The position numbers were made by a program, and so were the translations under genes. 64,000 nucleotides of DNA, from contig CP016211.1 in the NCBI GenBank assembly GCA_001931535.1, positions 11,144,377-11,208,376 on the forward strand, read 5' to 3'. Shown one piece after another: positions 51,988 through 61,664 of this stretch (position 1 is its first letter; every line of letters begins with the position of its first letter). The stretch comes from Minicystis rosea. Lineage in GTDB: Bacteria; Myxococcota_A; Polyangia; Polyangiales; Polyangiaceae. Under the pieces are notes generated by a model. The model saw only the letters and a program-made list of their open reading frames with translations, searched no databases and had not been told where the DNA came from.

Positions 51988-54024
51988 CTAACGCGAGGCG
52001 AGCTTCGCGAGGCCGTGCGCGTCGAGGCACAGCCGCAGCTCGGCGCCGCGGACGATCGCGCCGGCATAAGGGCCGGCCGCTGCCACGAGCGGGGAGACGC
52101 TGCGGAGCGTGACCTCCTCGATGGATCCGATGCGGTCGACGCCGATCAGCGGAGGGGGCGCATCCTCCCGCAGCGGGGGCAGCTCGACGGCGAACGTCGT
52201 CGCGGCGGAGGACGCGGAGCTCTGCACGCACTGCGCGAGCGGGACGGCGGAGGCGGCCTGGGGATCGCGACCGAGCAGGATGCGCCGCGCGTGGCGAACG
52301 GGGAGCGCGTAGCTCGCGCCGGCGGCCTCGATCCAAAGGACTTTGACGAGGCCGGGCTCGAAGGGGACGTCGAGCGTCGCCGAGAGGCCCATGCCGGGAC
52401 GGGTCGCGAGGCGGATGGTGCCGCCCAGGCGGTGGACGGCTTCGAGCGCGAGATCGAGGCCGACGCCGCGGCCGGCCAGGAGATCGGCGCTGTCGCGCGT
52501 GGTGAAGCCGGGCACGAAGAGGAGCGAGAGCAGCGTCTCGTCGTCGGCGGCGCCGGCGGTGTCCTCGGAGATCGTCCCGCGCGCGATGGCGCGGAGGCGC
52601 ACGTCTGCGACGTCGACACCCGCGCCGTCGTCGTGCACCGCGATGCGCAGGCCGCCGCTCTGCGACTCGGCGGCGAGCTGCACGGTGCCGACGCGCGGCT
52701 TGCCGCGCATGACCCGCTCGGGCGCGGGCTCGATCCCGTGCGTCACCGCGTTGCGCGCGAGCTGGAGCACGGGATCGACGAGCAGCTCGGCGAGGCGGCG
52801 ATCCATGGCCGTCTCGTCGCCCGCGAACACGAGCCGCACCTCGCGCCCCTCACGTCGCGCCTGCGCGCTCACCGCGGCCGCCACGCGCTCGAAGAGCCAG
52901 CCCGCGCGCGTGGTGCGCATGGCCGCGAGATCGCCGTGCGCCGCGGTCGACTCCGCGGCCACGCGATCGGCGGTCTCCTTGATCTGCGAGGCCTCGCGCT
53001 CGAGCCGATCCGAGAGCGCTCCCAGCGCGCGCGCCGCGTCGTCCACGCGCTTGATGGCGGCCGCGGGCGCGCCCCATGGACGCGGCGGGCCGATCAAGCG
53101 CAGCGCCTCCGCGAGCGAGATGCGGAGCTCGCGCGTGTGCACCGCGAGGCTGCCCGCGAGGTGCGCGCTCGCCGACACGTCCCCGCGGATCTGCGCGAGC
53201 TGCCGGACCCGCTCGAGCAAGCGATCGATGGTCGCCGTCGGCACGCGCAGCGTGGCGTCGTCGGCGGTCGACGAGCGCGGCGGCTCGGGCTCGCTCGGTG
53301 TCTCGGTGCGGCGCGAAGAGATCGGGATGCTCGACGAAGGCGGCAGCGAAGGGATGCGGCTCGGACGCGCGAGGAGGCGCAGCGTCTCCAAGGCGCGGTT
53401 GGGCGCGACGATCATCTCGGCGAGGACCCCGCGCCAGCGCGTCAGCTCCGCCAGCGATTTGCGCGCGTCGTCCTCGGTGCCTTGCCCGTTGCGCAAACGC
53501 TCTTCCAGGCCGTGGCAGAACCACGCCGTGATGTCGTCCGAGACCGCGAGCGAGGCGGCCTTCATCGCATGGACCTCGCGATAGGCCGCGAGCGCGGAGC
53601 CGATGTCGTCGCCCGACGTGCCCATCGCCGCGTCGATGCGCGCGAGCCGATCGGTCATCTCGGACGCATACTCCGCGGCGACGGTCGGGTTGCGCGGCTG
53701 CGCTTGCAGATCGTCGGGCGGATCGGGCCACACCGGCGCGGTGATGGGCCGACCCGCGGCGATGGCTTCGATAGCGTCCGCGATCAGCGTGCGCGCCGCG
53801 CCCGTCGCGGTGCCGTCGCCGGCGAGGAAGCGCCGCTCGAGGCGCGCGAGCGAAGCGGAGAGCGCGCGCTCGCCCGCGATCCCCGCCGATCCCTTGAGCG
53901 TGTGCAGCGCCCGCCGCTGCGCCGCGTGGGCTGCATCGTCTGCGAGATCGAGCTCGTGGCGTCGCAGCTCCGAGAGGAGGAGGCGTGCGAGCTCGGGATC
54001 GCGCCCGCGCGTCGCGCCGCTCAC
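51988..54024 (-). CDS. cheA: CheA-type hybrid sensor kinase with two HPt-like domains
   Basis: 678 residues from a GTG at 54024 that overlaps the preceding MCP-like gene (GTGA). An HPt domain with His41 in HTLKGSAG is first; a second HPt-like helix has His152 in EVHAMKAASLA. A dimerisation region follows, then the kinase core: N box ARNAVTHGIE, G1 DDGAGVD, G2 GRGVGLDL. The C-terminal CheW-like domain begins VKVLWIEAAG. It should autophosphorylate and pass phosphate to the response regulator at 55444. There is no P2 domain visible and no CheB or CheR nearby. Confidence 0.9.
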   Translation of the reverse strand: MSGATRGRDPELARLLLSELRRHELDLADDAAHAAQRRALHTLKGSAGIAGERALSASLARLERRFLAGDGTATGAARTLIADAIEAIAAGRPITAPVWPDPPDDLQAQPRNPTVAAEYASEMTDRLARIDAAMGTSGDDIGSALAAYREVHAMKAASLAVSDDITAWFCHGLEERLRNGQGTEDDARKSLAELTRWRGVLAEMIVAPNRALETLRLLARPSRIPSLPPSSSIPISSRRTETPSEPEPPRSSTADDATLRVPTATIDRLLERVRQLAQIRGDVSASAHLAGSLAVHTRELRISLAEALRLIGPPRPWGAPAAAIKRVDDAARALGALSDRLEREASQIKETADRVAAESTAAHGDLAAMRTTRAGWLFERVAAAVSAQARREGREVRLVFAGDETAMDRRLAELLVDPVLQLARNAVTHGIEPAPERVMRGKPRVGTVQLAAESQSGGLRIAVHDDGAGVDVADVRLRAIARGTISEDTAGAADDETLLSLLFVPGFTTRDSADLLAGRGVGLDLALEAVHRLGGTIRLATRPGMGLSATLDVPFEPGLVKVLWIEAAGASYALPVRHARRILLGRDPQAASAVPLAQCVQSSASSAATTFAVELPPLREDAPPPLIGVDRIGSIEEVTLRSVSPLVAAAGPYAGAIVRGAELRLCLDAHGLAKLASR

Positions 54025-54839
54025 GTGCCGCCCTCGGCGCCCCCTTGTCCGTCTTCGCCGGGCGCGCGCGCGTCGATCTCGCCGAGCAGACGCGAGAGCG
54101 GCCCGATCACCGGCCGCAGCGCGGCCAGCACCGGCGCGCCGGGCGCCGCGGTCGCGAGCCCCGAGAGCGCCGTCATCAAGCCGCGCGCATGCTCGCTCGC
54201 GCTCGACACGAGGCGCGCCATCTCCGGATCGATCCCGGTCGCTTTGCGCAGCCGAGCGCCGAGATCGTCGAGCGCCTTCGTGGCCTGTTGCGCGGCGGCT
54301 TGCAGATGCGCCGCCTCCTGCCCGACCTCGGCCGTCTCCACGCGCGCGCGCTCCAGCTTCTGGCGCACGTCGGCGGCCTCCGCGGCGACCTCGTCCACCG
54401 CGCGCGTGAGCTGCTCGGCCGCATCGGCGCCGCGCGCCACGTTGGCGCGGATCTCGTCCGACAAAAGCTGCAGCGCGCGTCCATGCGGCTCCGACATCCG
54501 CGCGCCTTCGAGCCCGGCGTTGAGGGCCACCACGCCGAGCCGCTCGAACGATTCGCGCACCCGCGCGGCGCCCGATCCGAGCCCTTCGGATCGCGCCGAC
54601 ACGAGCCCCGCGCGCTCCGAAGCGCCTTCGACCATGGGCCGCATGCGCGCCGCCGATGCCGCGAGCCGCTCCGATCGCACGCTCGCTTCGGCCAGCGATT
54701 TGGCTGCGTGCTCGTGCGCGCCCCAGAGCGCCGCATCGTCGAGCGTCCCGCTCGATCCGCGCTCCCCGTCGTCCTCGCCGGCGACACCTGCCGTGCGCCG
54801 CAGGACCTCGATCCATCGCCTCCGTCGCGGTGCGCTCAT
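54021..54839 (-). CDS. Short soluble MCP-like signalling protein
   Basis: 272 residues from the ATG at 54839, overlapping cheW by four bases. There is no membrane helix and no sensor domain: after a basic leader the protein goes straight into coiled coil. The hairpin tip reads LGVVALNAGLEGARMSEPHG, recognisably the MCP signalling tip (normally LLALNAAIEAARAGE.GRGF) with several changes, and the methylation-site consensus is not evident. It may be a built-in adaptor that holds CheA and CheW in a soluble array. Confidence 0.75.
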   Translation of the reverse strand: MSAPRRRRWIEVLRRTAGVAGEDDGERGSSGTLDDAALWGAHEHAAKSLAEASVRSERLAASAARMRPMVEGASERAGLVSARSEGLGSGAARVRESFERLGVVALNAGLEGARMSEPHGRALQLLSDEIRANVARGADAAEQLTRAVDEVAAEAADVRQKLERARVETAEVGQEAAHLQAAAQQATKALDDLGARLRKATGIDPEMARLVSSASEHARGLMTALSGLATAAPGAPVLAALRPVIGPLSRLLGEIDARAPGEDGQGGAEGGT

Positions 54840-55447
54840 CGTGTCCCTCCGGTCGCCGGTGGCTGCGCCGGCGGTACGTCCGGCAACCAAGCGACGCGTC
54901 CATCATCATCCTCGAACGGCAGCGGCGCGGCCGCGCGCAGCGGCTTCTGCGTTCCGCCATCCGCCGGCGCCGCGGGGCGCGTGCTCGCGGCCCGCGATGC
55001 CCACGTGGCGGCCTCGGCCTGCGCGTAGATCGCGCGCACGTCGAGCGCCGGCACCATCTGCCCGCGCCACGAGATCCCTTCGCCCTCGGGGGCCGCATCG
55101 AACACGCCCGTCGCCACCACCGTGCCGCCCGTGAGCGCCACGTCGACGCCGCCGATGCGACAGATCACGGCGCGCTGCGCGCCCGGCATGATCCACTCGT
55201 CGGGCTCCGCCGCAGCGGCGTCCATCTCGCGATCCCCGAGGCGCAGCACCGTCACCACCGCGCCTTCGGCGAGCGCGATGCCGAGCACCGGCGCGGGCGC
55301 CGAACGCAGCGGCACGAGCGATCCCAGCGCGCAGAGCCGCATCGCGATCGAGGCCGGCACGAAGGCGAGGATCTTGGCGTCCGCGCCTTCGGCGAACCGC
55401 AGGAGGACGCCGCCGCGTACGCGCGTCTCCTCCATGTCGAATCTCAC
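54836..55447 (-). CDS. cheW: CheW-like coupling protein with long tail
   Basis: 203 residues from a GTG at 55447, overlapping the response regulator stop (GTGA). The CheW beta-barrel reads LLRFAEGADAKILAFVPASI, GIALAEGAVVTVLRLGD and GISWRGQMVPALDVRAIYAQ. An extra ~55-residue Ala/Pro tail follows (ASRAASTRPAAPADGGTQKP). It would connect the MCP-like protein with CheA. Divergence from standard CheW is considerable, so confidence in the exact role is moderate. Confidence 0.7.
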   Translation of the reverse strand: MRFDMEETRVRGGVLLRFAEGADAKILAFVPASIAMRLCALGSLVPLRSAPAPVLGIALAEGAVVTVLRLGDREMDAAAAEPDEWIMPGAQRAVICRIGGVDVALTGGTVVATGVFDAAPEGEGISWRGQMVPALDVRAIYAQAEAATWASRAASTRPAAPADGGTQKPLRAAAPLPFEDDDGRVAWLPDVPPAQPPATGGTR

Positions 55448-56829
55448 GCCGTGCGCGGGCGGAGCACGCGCGACTGGAGGAACTGGTAGACCGCCTTGAT
55501 GGCGTCGAACGAGCCGACGGCGCTCTCCTTGATGACCTCGTTCACCGTGCGCGCTCCATCGACGGCGCCGAGCACCAGCTTGTCGATGCGCGTGAGCTTG
55601 GCGTCGCCGACGGCCTCGAGCGCCGCGGCGTCGACGTAGACGACCTGATCGAAGTTGATCGTCCCTTCCATCAGCCGCCACTCGTCGACGCGACGGAAGC
55701 CTTCGAGCACGAGGCCCGCGATCCCGAGCCCGAGCTTCGCCTCTTCGGCCTCGGCGCGGAATGCTTCACGTGTAAAGGAAAAGCGGCCGTACGGCCAACG
55801 GAGCACGTCGTAGATGAGCTCGCTCGACTGCTTCGCCAGCGCTTCGGTGAGCGCTTCCTTCGTCACCTGGCCGGAGTCGAGGAGCGCCTCGCCGATGAGC
55901 TGGCCGCCCGCGACCTTCGTGGAGAGCACCTCGTCGAGCTCCTCCTTCGTCACCGCGCCCTGCTCGACGAAGTAGCGCCCGAGCCGGTATTCGTCGGCGG
56001 CTCCGCGCGACTGCACGAAATCGATGAGCCCTTGGCGGATCGAGATCGTCACCGCGGCGCGCGCGTTCGACACGCGCAGCACGCCCGTCTGCCGCTGAAG
56101 CTGGAGGAGCTGCAAGATCTCGGCGAGCGGGATGGCCGAGATGTCCCCGCCCATCAGCTCCTTCACGCCGGACTCGGACTCCACGTCGCGGAGCGTGTGC
56201 GCGAGCGCGTCCACCACGTCGGTGGTCATCGCCTTGGCGATGGCGCCCATCACCGCGGCCTCGCTCTCGCGCTCTTCCTGCGGAAGCGCCATGATCGCGG
56301 GCGTCACCGCCTGCGCCACGCGCTGAGCCACCTCGACCGCGGTCTTCAGGCGTTGCTGCTTGGCGAGCTGCCCGGGCCGCATGCTCTCCGCGATCGGCTC
56401 TTCCTCGGGCATCTTCGCGCCCTCGGGGACGGGGCGCGCGCGGCCCTCGGCCGTCTTGGCCAGCGCGCCCTCGATCACGGCCACCAGCGCGCGCGCGTCG
56501 AAGGGCTTCGTGATCGCGTCGACGGCGCCCGTCTGCTGCACGAACTGCCCGCGGATCTTGTCGCCCTTGGCGCTCATCAGCACCACGGGCAGCGCGCGGT
56601 GCGGCTGGCTCGATCGCAGCTCGCGGCAGAACTGGTAGCCGTTCATCCGCGGCATCACGAAATCGAGGAGGACCAAGTCGAACTTGAGGCCCTTCTTGAT
56701 CAGCTCGATGCCCGCGAGCCCGTCCCGAGCGATGACCGGCTCGTACCCATGGCGCGCGAGGATGGCGCTGACCACCTTCAGGATGGTCGGACTGTCGTCG
56801 ACGATGAGGACGCGCGCAGGGGAAGGCAT
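55444..56829 (-). CDS. Response regulator with PATAN/DUF4388-like C-terminus
   Basis: 461 residues from the ATG at 56829. The receiver domain has the acidic pair at 11-12, phospho-acceptor Asp56 in LVLLDFVMP and Lys108 in AITKPFD. From about residue 225 the tail reads GGDISAIPLAEILQLLQLQR, QTGVLRVSNARAAVTISIRQ and GLIDFVQSRGAADEYRLGRY, the PATAN/DUF4388 pattern common in myxobacterial and cyanobacterial regulators of motility and surface behaviour. It heads the four-gene chemosensory operon, each gene overlapping the next by four bases. Confidence 0.88.
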   Translation of the reverse strand: MPSPARVLIVDDSPTILKVVSAILARHGYEPVIARDGLAGIELIKKGLKFDLVLLDFVMPRMNGYQFCRELRSSQPHRALPVVLMSAKGDKIRGQFVQQTGAVDAITKPFDARALVAVIEGALAKTAEGRARPVPEGAKMPEEEPIAESMRPGQLAKQQRLKTAVEVAQRVAQAVTPAIMALPQEERESEAAVMGAIAKAMTTDVVDALAHTLRDVESESGVKELMGGDISAIPLAEILQLLQLQRQTGVLRVSNARAAVTISIRQGLIDFVQSRGAADEYRLGRYFVEQGAVTKEELDEVLSTKVAGGQLIGEALLDSGQVTKEALTEALAKQSSELIYDVLRWPYGRFSFTREAFRAEAEEAKLGLGIAGLVLEGFRRVDEWRLMEGTINFDQVVYVDAAALEAVGDAKLTRIDKLVLGAVDGARTVNEVIKESAVGSFDAIKAVYQFLQSRVLRPRTA

Positions 56830-57234
56830 GAGCCGGAGCGAGGCTCACCCTACCAGAACGAATGCCCCTGCCGAAAGTCGCGCGGCCATTCCCTCGACAT
56901 TCGCCGCGCGACCTGCGCTTCCCGAGGCGACGGAACGGCGGCACATGCACCGAAATACGCGATAAATGCGGGACGGATTGCTGGTGAAGGGCGAGGCGGC
57001 GGGGCGCGATCCCCACCGCTTCGACCTCATTCGCGCGGCCGAGGACTTCGTCCGCATCCCGATGCGACGAACGTGAGGCCCGAAGCGGCGAAACATGCTG
57101 GAAATCTCGGGTGGATCACGGGGCGGTGGGGCCCCATGAGCTTTGCCGGGGCGTGGGGCGTAGGGCGGCGAAGCCGACCCGAAGCCCCACATGAAGACTG
57201 GGGCGGCGGGGGACGTGAGTTCCCGCCGTGTGAA
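56830..57234. other. 405-bp promoter region of the chemosensory operon with family C element
   Basis: The minus-strand operon must start here. A family C element (57081-57116) lies 252 bp upstream of the start codon in the same relation as the copy before the PilZ-like gene. No gene is convincing in this stretch. Confidence 0.5.
57081..57116 (-). repeat. Family C element, copy 2
   Basis: On the minus strand it reads ATCCACCCGAGATTTCCAGC then ATGTTTCGCCGCTTCG, matching 41536-41570 with about three differences. Both copies point toward a downstream regulatory-type gene 220-255 bp away. Confidence 0.55.
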
Positions 57235-57609
57235 TCAGAGCCCCGCGTCGACAGCGGCTGCGGGGCAGCTCACTTTTCCGCCGTCGGCGCCGTACGCTTC
57301 GAGGGCCTTGACGCACGGCCCCGAAGTGTCCTGCGTGTGGTCCGTGAAATCCGGCGGCCCATCGCAGGCGCGATCGGTGATGTAGACCGAGCCGTCGGGC
57401 CCCTGCCAGCACACCACGTTCGTGCAGGGCTTCTCGGGCTCGGGCCCATCGAGCACGTCGATCACCGTCGGCGAATGAAGGCAACCGCCGTCCGGCCCAC
57501 CGTCGGCGTCGTAGATGTACGCGCCGAACAAGTGCGCCAAGCGGCGCTCGCACCCCGTGAGCGCGAGCGCCAGACCGACGACGATGATCGCCTGCTTCGT
57601 CGCCGTCAC
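57235..57609 (-). CDS. Small Cys-rich lipoprotein
   Basis: 124 residues from a GTG at 57609 overlapping the aspS stop by four bases. A lipoprotein signal (QAIIVVGLALALTGC) is followed by a Gly/Asp-rich region with several Cys (DGGPDGGCLHSPTVIDVLDG, CTNVVCWQGPDGSVYITDRA). Probably surface-exposed. Family not recognised. Its coupling to aspS is unusual for a lipoprotein. Confidence 0.75.
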   Translation of the reverse strand: MTATKQAIIVVGLALALTGCERRLAHLFGAYIYDADGGPDGGCLHSPTVIDVLDGPEPEKPCTNVVCWQGPDGSVYITDRACDGPPDFTDHTQDTSGPCVKALEAYGADGGKVSCPAAAVDAGL

Positions 57610-59507
57610 GACGACGTTTGCGCCGTCGACTTCACCTGCAGCTCGGCAAGCTGCGGCGCGTCCACCACCACCGGAGCGCCGGTCATCTGATCGGTGCCCT
57701 GGTTCGTCTTCGGGAACGGGATCACGTCGCGCAGCGTGGGCGCGCCGGTGAGCAGCATCGAGAGGCGATCCATGCCGATCGCGATCCCACCGTGCGGCGG
57801 CGCGCCCGAGCGGAGCGCGTCGAGCAAGAACCCGAACTTCTCGTGCGCGTCGTCCTTGTCGATGCCGAGCGTGGCGAACACCTTGCTCTGGACCTCGGGA
57901 TCGTGGAGGCGGATCGAGCCGCCGCCGATCTCGAACCCGTTGAGCACGAGATCGTAGCGGTAGCACTCGACGCGCGCCGGATCGGTGTCGAGGTACTGGA
58001 TGTGCTCGTCCACGGGCCGCGTGAAGGCGTGGTGCGCGGCCACCCAGCGCTTCGCGTCCTCGTCGTACTCGAAGAGCGGCGGGTTCGTGACCCAGAGCAG
58101 CTTCCACTTCCCACCGTGGCCGTACTCGGGGATGAGGCCCGTCTTCTTGGCCACGTCGACGCGCAGCTTGGCCATCACCGTGTGGACCACGCCGGCCGGC
58201 CCGAACTGGAAGCAGACCACGTCGCCCGGCTTCGCGCCCACGGCCTCGTTGATCTTCACGCGGGCCTCGGGCGTGATCGACTTCGACAGCGGCGACTGCG
58301 TCCAGCTCCCGTCGTCGGCCACCTTGGCGCGGGCCAGGCCCTTGAAGCCCTTGATCTCCTTGAGCCCACGCTCGAGCTCCTCGAGCTGCGGCCGCGAGAG
58401 GTTGGCGCTCGCCGGGATCACGAGGGCCTTGAGGATGCGCGGGCGCAGGTGATCCTCCGGCGCGCTCAGCACCGCCGGATCCTTGGCGATCTCCTCCCAG
58501 AACGGCACGCCGCCGCCGCCGAGCTCGATGATGGTCTTCGTGAGATCGACGTGCTCGAGCCCGAAGCGCAGGTCCGGCTTGTCGTTGCCGTACTTGGCCA
58601 TCGACTCGTGGAACGGGAGCTGCGGGAAGCGCCCGCTCGGGAAGAGCTCCTTGAGATCGATGTCGAGCGCGGCCTTGAACACCGCGAAGACGAGCCCTTC
58701 CATGAGGCGGAAGACGTCGTCCTGGTTCACGAACGAGAGCTCGACGTCGATCTGGGTGAACTCGGGCTGCCGATCGAGGCGCAGATCCTCGTCGCGGAAG
58801 CACTTCACGATCTGGAAGTACCGATCGAACCCCGCCACCATGAAGAGCTGCTTGTAGAGCTGCGGGCTCTCGGCGAGCGCATAGAACTTCCCCGGCGAGA
58901 GGCGCGAGGGCACGAGGAAGTTGCGCGCGCCGCCGGGCGTGTACTTCACGAGGAAGGGCGTCTCCAGCTCGAGCGCGCCTTGATCGGAGAGGTAGTTGCG
59001 CGTGGCCCGGTTGATCTCGTGGCGCAGGCGCAGCGTGCGTTGCAGCGGCGTGCGGCGCAGATCGATGTAGCGGTACTGGAGCCGGATCTCCTCGCGCGTG
59101 TCGATGTCGTCCACGACCTCGAACGGCGGCGTCTCGGCCTTGTTGAAGATCGTCGCTTCGAGCACGACGACCTCGATCTCGCCGGTGGCGAGCTTCGGGT
59201 TCGCCGCGCTCACCATCTTGCCTTCCTTCTTGCTGAGCTGCTCCCCGCGCGAGCGCACCTTGCCGCGGATGCCGATGACCCACTCCGTGCGGACGGCCTC
59301 GGCGAGCGCGTGCGCGTCTTGCGCGGTATCGGGGTCGAAGACGATCTGGGTGAGCCCGTCGCGATCGCGCAGATCGATGAAAATGAGCTTGCCGTGATCG
59401 CGACGGCTCGCGACCCAGCCAAACAGCACGACCTCTTTGCCGATATCGGACGCGCGCAGATCACCACAGCGATGCGTGCGCTTGAGCTCATCGATGAAAC
59501 GGGCCAC
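57606..59507 (-). CDS. aspS: Aspartyl-tRNA synthetase
   Basis: 633 residues from a GTG at 59507, with GGAGGTCG upstream. An N-terminal OB fold (VLFGWVASRRDHGKLIFIDL RD) is followed by the class II core: motif 2 QIVKCFRDEDLRLDRQPEFT, the bacterial GAD insertion, and motif 3 GIAIGMDRLSMLL. Length is normal for bacterial AspRS (about 590-640). It charges tRNA-Asp. The downstream small lipoprotein is translationally coupled to it. Confidence 0.97.
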   Translation of the reverse strand: MARFIDELKRTHRCGDLRASDIGKEVVLFGWVASRRDHGKLIFIDLRDRDGLTQIVFDPDTAQDAHALAEAVRTEWVIGIRGKVRSRGEQLSKKEGKMVSAANPKLATGEIEVVVLEATIFNKAETPPFEVVDDIDTREEIRLQYRYIDLRRTPLQRTLRLRHEINRATRNYLSDQGALELETPFLVKYTPGGARNFLVPSRLSPGKFYALAESPQLYKQLFMVAGFDRYFQIVKCFRDEDLRLDRQPEFTQIDVELSFVNQDDVFRLMEGLVFAVFKAALDIDLKELFPSGRFPQLPFHESMAKYGNDKPDLRFGLEHVDLTKTIIELGGGGVPFWEEIAKDPAVLSAPEDHLRPRILKALVIPASANLSRPQLEELERGLKEIKGFKGLARAKVADDGSWTQSPLSKSITPEARVKINEAVGAKPGDVVCFQFGPAGVVHTVMAKLRVDVAKKTGLIPEYGHGGKWKLLWVTNPPLFEYDEDAKRWVAAHHAFTRPVDEHIQYLDTDPARVECYRYDLVLNGFEIGGGSIRLHDPEVQSKVFATLGIDKDDAHEKFGFLLDALRSGAPPHGGIAIGMDRLSMLLTGAPTLRDVIPFPKTNQGTDQMTGAPVVVDAPQLAELQVKSTAQTSS

Positions 59508-59727
59508 GATCGACCTCCGGAACGGTTCGGGGGCGGGACTCTAGCCCAGGTCAGGGGACCTTGCCTGCCTCTCCGTACGTTCCCTCACCCGCGATCGTGT
59601 CCCTGGTCGGCATTCGGGGCTGCATTCGGTAGAGCCGGGCACCCCCGAGGCCCGGTGGCCTCCCACGCGGTCCGTCCGCCGTCCGCGCGGCGCGCCGCCG
59701 TCATTCTCTCGACCTCAGCGCGCGCCA

Positions 59728-60765
59728 TCACCCGCCGATGAGGCCCAACCGCAGCGCGATCCGTCGCGCGCGGTGCGAAATCGCGCCCGACGGAGGCCCC
59801 TCGGCCACGCGCCTCAGGGCTTGCGCGACGTCTCGGGCCGATCGAAAACGACGCGCCGGATCCTTCGCCAGCGCCCGCGCGAAGAACGCGTCGACGCCGG
59901 CGGGCAGGGCCGGCTGGATCGAGCTCGCCCGCGGATGGCGCCCCGACGCGAGCCGCACGAACAGATCGGCGAACGTGCGTCCCTCGAAGGGCAGCCGCCC
60001 CGTGACGGCCTCGTACGCCATCACCGCGAGCGCCCACAAATCGCCGGGCGCCGCGGGCCCGCCGCCGCCGATCTGCTCCGGGCTCATGTACGCGGGCGAG
60101 CCCACCATCATGCCGCCGCTCGTGTCTTCGGGCAGGTCGGCCGAGAGATCGGTGCGCAGCGCTTTGGCGATGCCGAAGTCCGCGATCTTCACGAACGTCG
60201 CCCCGTCCGCCCGATCCACGAGGAGCAGATTCGAAGGCTTCAAATCCCGGTGCGCCACGCCGAACGCATGCGCGATCTCGAGCGCCTCCGCGGTCTGCTC
60301 GACGATGGTCGCGGCGAGCTCGATCGAGAGGGCGCCGCGCTCGTCGATGAGATCGCGCAGCGTGCGTCCATGGACGTGCTCCATCACCAAGAACGGCCCG
60401 CTCTCGTCGCAGCCGGCGTCGCGTACGGCCACGACGTGCGGCGTCGAGAGGCCGAGCTGAGCCGCGATCTGCGCCTCGAAGCGGAACCGCTCGTGCACGA
60501 TCCGCGCGGCCACCCCGCGCGCCATGATCGCCGGGAACTTGAGCGCCACCTCCGTGTAGAGCTCCACGTGCCGCGCGCTCCACACCTCGCCCATCCCGCC
60601 GCGCCCGAGCTTGCGCACGAGCTGATACCGTCCGCCCACGATCACGCCGGGCCGATAAACCATCTCGGACGTCTCGCGCACACCCGACGTCGGCGCGCTC
60701 GCTGCGGCTCCCTCGGAGCGGACGAGCGGGCGGATCTCCCCGACGGTCTCGGCTTCGCGCGACAT
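59728..60765 (-). CDS. Hanks-type Ser/Thr protein kinase
   Basis: 345 residues from the ATG at 60765; upstream in-frame sequence is Arg-rich and not kinase-like. The kinase signature is complete: Gly loop LGRGGMGEVW (residues 53-62), Lys76 in VALKFP, HRDLKPSN with Asp174, DFG (196-198) and GSPAYMSPEQ. No membrane helix or extracellular sensor is present, so it is a cytoplasmic kinase with a ~30-residue N-terminal tail. A possible phospho-target partner is the FHA protein at 28310, but they are 30 kb apart. It is divergent from the dienelactone hydrolase gene. Confidence 0.92.
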   Translation of the reverse strand: MSREAETVGEIRPLVRSEGAAASAPTSGVRETSEMVYRPGVIVGGRYQLVRKLGRGGMGEVWSARHVELYTEVALKFPAIMARGVAARIVHERFRFEAQIAAQLGLSTPHVVAVRDAGCDESGPFLVMEHVHGRTLRDLIDERGALSIELAATIVEQTAEALEIAHAFGVAHRDLKPSNLLLVDRADGATFVKIADFGIAKALRTDLSADLPEDTSGGMMVGSPAYMSPEQIGGGGPAAPGDLWALAVMAYEAVTGRLPFEGRTFADLFVRLASGRHPRASSIQPALPAGVDAFFARALAKDPARRFRSARDVAQALRRVAEGPPSGAISHRARRIALRLGLIGG

Positions 60766-60875
60766 CGCGGAGGCAGCGTCAGCAACGTCTGGACCAGCGA
60801 CCCGACACCCGTGTCGCTCGGGCGCGGACGTTCCGCTTCTTCTCAACCGTGTGGCCGCCTGCGAACATCCCGCGC

Positions 60876-61664
60876 ATGACGCGCATGACCGTGGAAGGCT
60901 TCACCGAGACGACCTTCACCCACGAAGGCGCGGCCCGCACCGTCTACCGTCGCGGCTCGGGGCCCGCCGTGGTGGTGATGCACGAGATCCCCGGCATCAC
61001 CCCCGAAGTGAAAGCCTTCGCCACCCGCATCGCCGACGAAGGTTTCACCGTCTTCATGCCGCATCTCTTCGGCACGCCGAACAAGCCGATGTCCCCACTC
61101 TACGCCGCCGAGCAGATGGTGCGCGCCTGCATCCGCCGCGAGTTCTCCGTCCTCTCCGCCCGCGCCTCGAGCCCCATCACCGATTGGCTGCGCGCCCTCT
61201 GTCGCCACGTACACGCCGAAATCGGTGGCAAAGGCGTAGGCGCCATCGGCATGTGCCTGACCGGCAATTTCGCGCTCGCGCTGATGGTCGATCCCATCGT
61301 CATGGCGCCCGTGCTCAGCCAACCCTCGCTCCCCGCGCCCATCGGCGCCGAGCGTCGCGCCGGCCTGCACCTCTCCGACGCTGATCTCGTCACCATCAAG
61401 AAGCGCGTCGAAGGCGGCTGCCCCGTGCTCGGCATGCGCTTCACCGGCGACCCTTTGGTCCCACGCGAGCGCTTCGATCGCCTCCGCGCGGAGCTCGGCT
61501 CCGGGTTCGAAGCGATCGAAATCGACTCCTCGCCCGGCAATCCCCACGGGATCGGGCGCGACGCGCACTCCGTGGTGACCACCCACCTCGTCGATCGCGA
61601 GGGCCACCCCACACGCGCGGCGCTGGAGAGGGTGATTGGCTTTTTCCGGGAGAGATTGGCCTAG
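60876..61664 (+). CDS. Dienelactone hydrolase-family protein
   Basis: 262 residues from the ATG at 60876; a GTG at 60849 would add nine residues. VVVMHEIPGITPEVKAFATR and GAIGMCLTGNFALAL are the family core with the Cys nucleophile (Cys127), Glu37, and a candidate Asp/His pair in FTGDPLVPRERF and GNPHGIG. These enzymes hydrolyse dienelactones in aromatic catabolism or other esters. No aromatic catabolism cluster is near. Confidence 0.85.
   Translation: MTRMTVEGFTETTFTHEGAARTVYRRGSGPAVVVMHEIPGITPEVKAFATRIADEGFTVFMPHLFGTPNKPMSPLYAAEQMVRACIRREFSVLSARASSPITDWLRALCRHVHAEIGGKGVGAIGMCLTGNFALALMVDPIVMAPVLSQPSLPAPIGAERRAGLHLSDADLVTIKKRVEGGCPVLGMRFTGDPLVPRERFDRLRAELGSGFEAIEIDSSPGNPHGIGRDAHSVVTTHLVDREGHPTRAALERVIGFFRERLA

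Noticed and set aside
57117..57180. Possible c-di-GMP (GEMM) riboswitch before the response regulator
   Set aside because: A GGCAAAGC stretch is present, but the GACGCAAAGCC element and paired stems of GEMM are not found.
57235..59283. Long frame that would fuse the small lipoprotein to a reading across aspS
   Set aside because: The aspS frame has all class II motifs; the lipoprotein is explained by a GTG overlapping the aspS stop.
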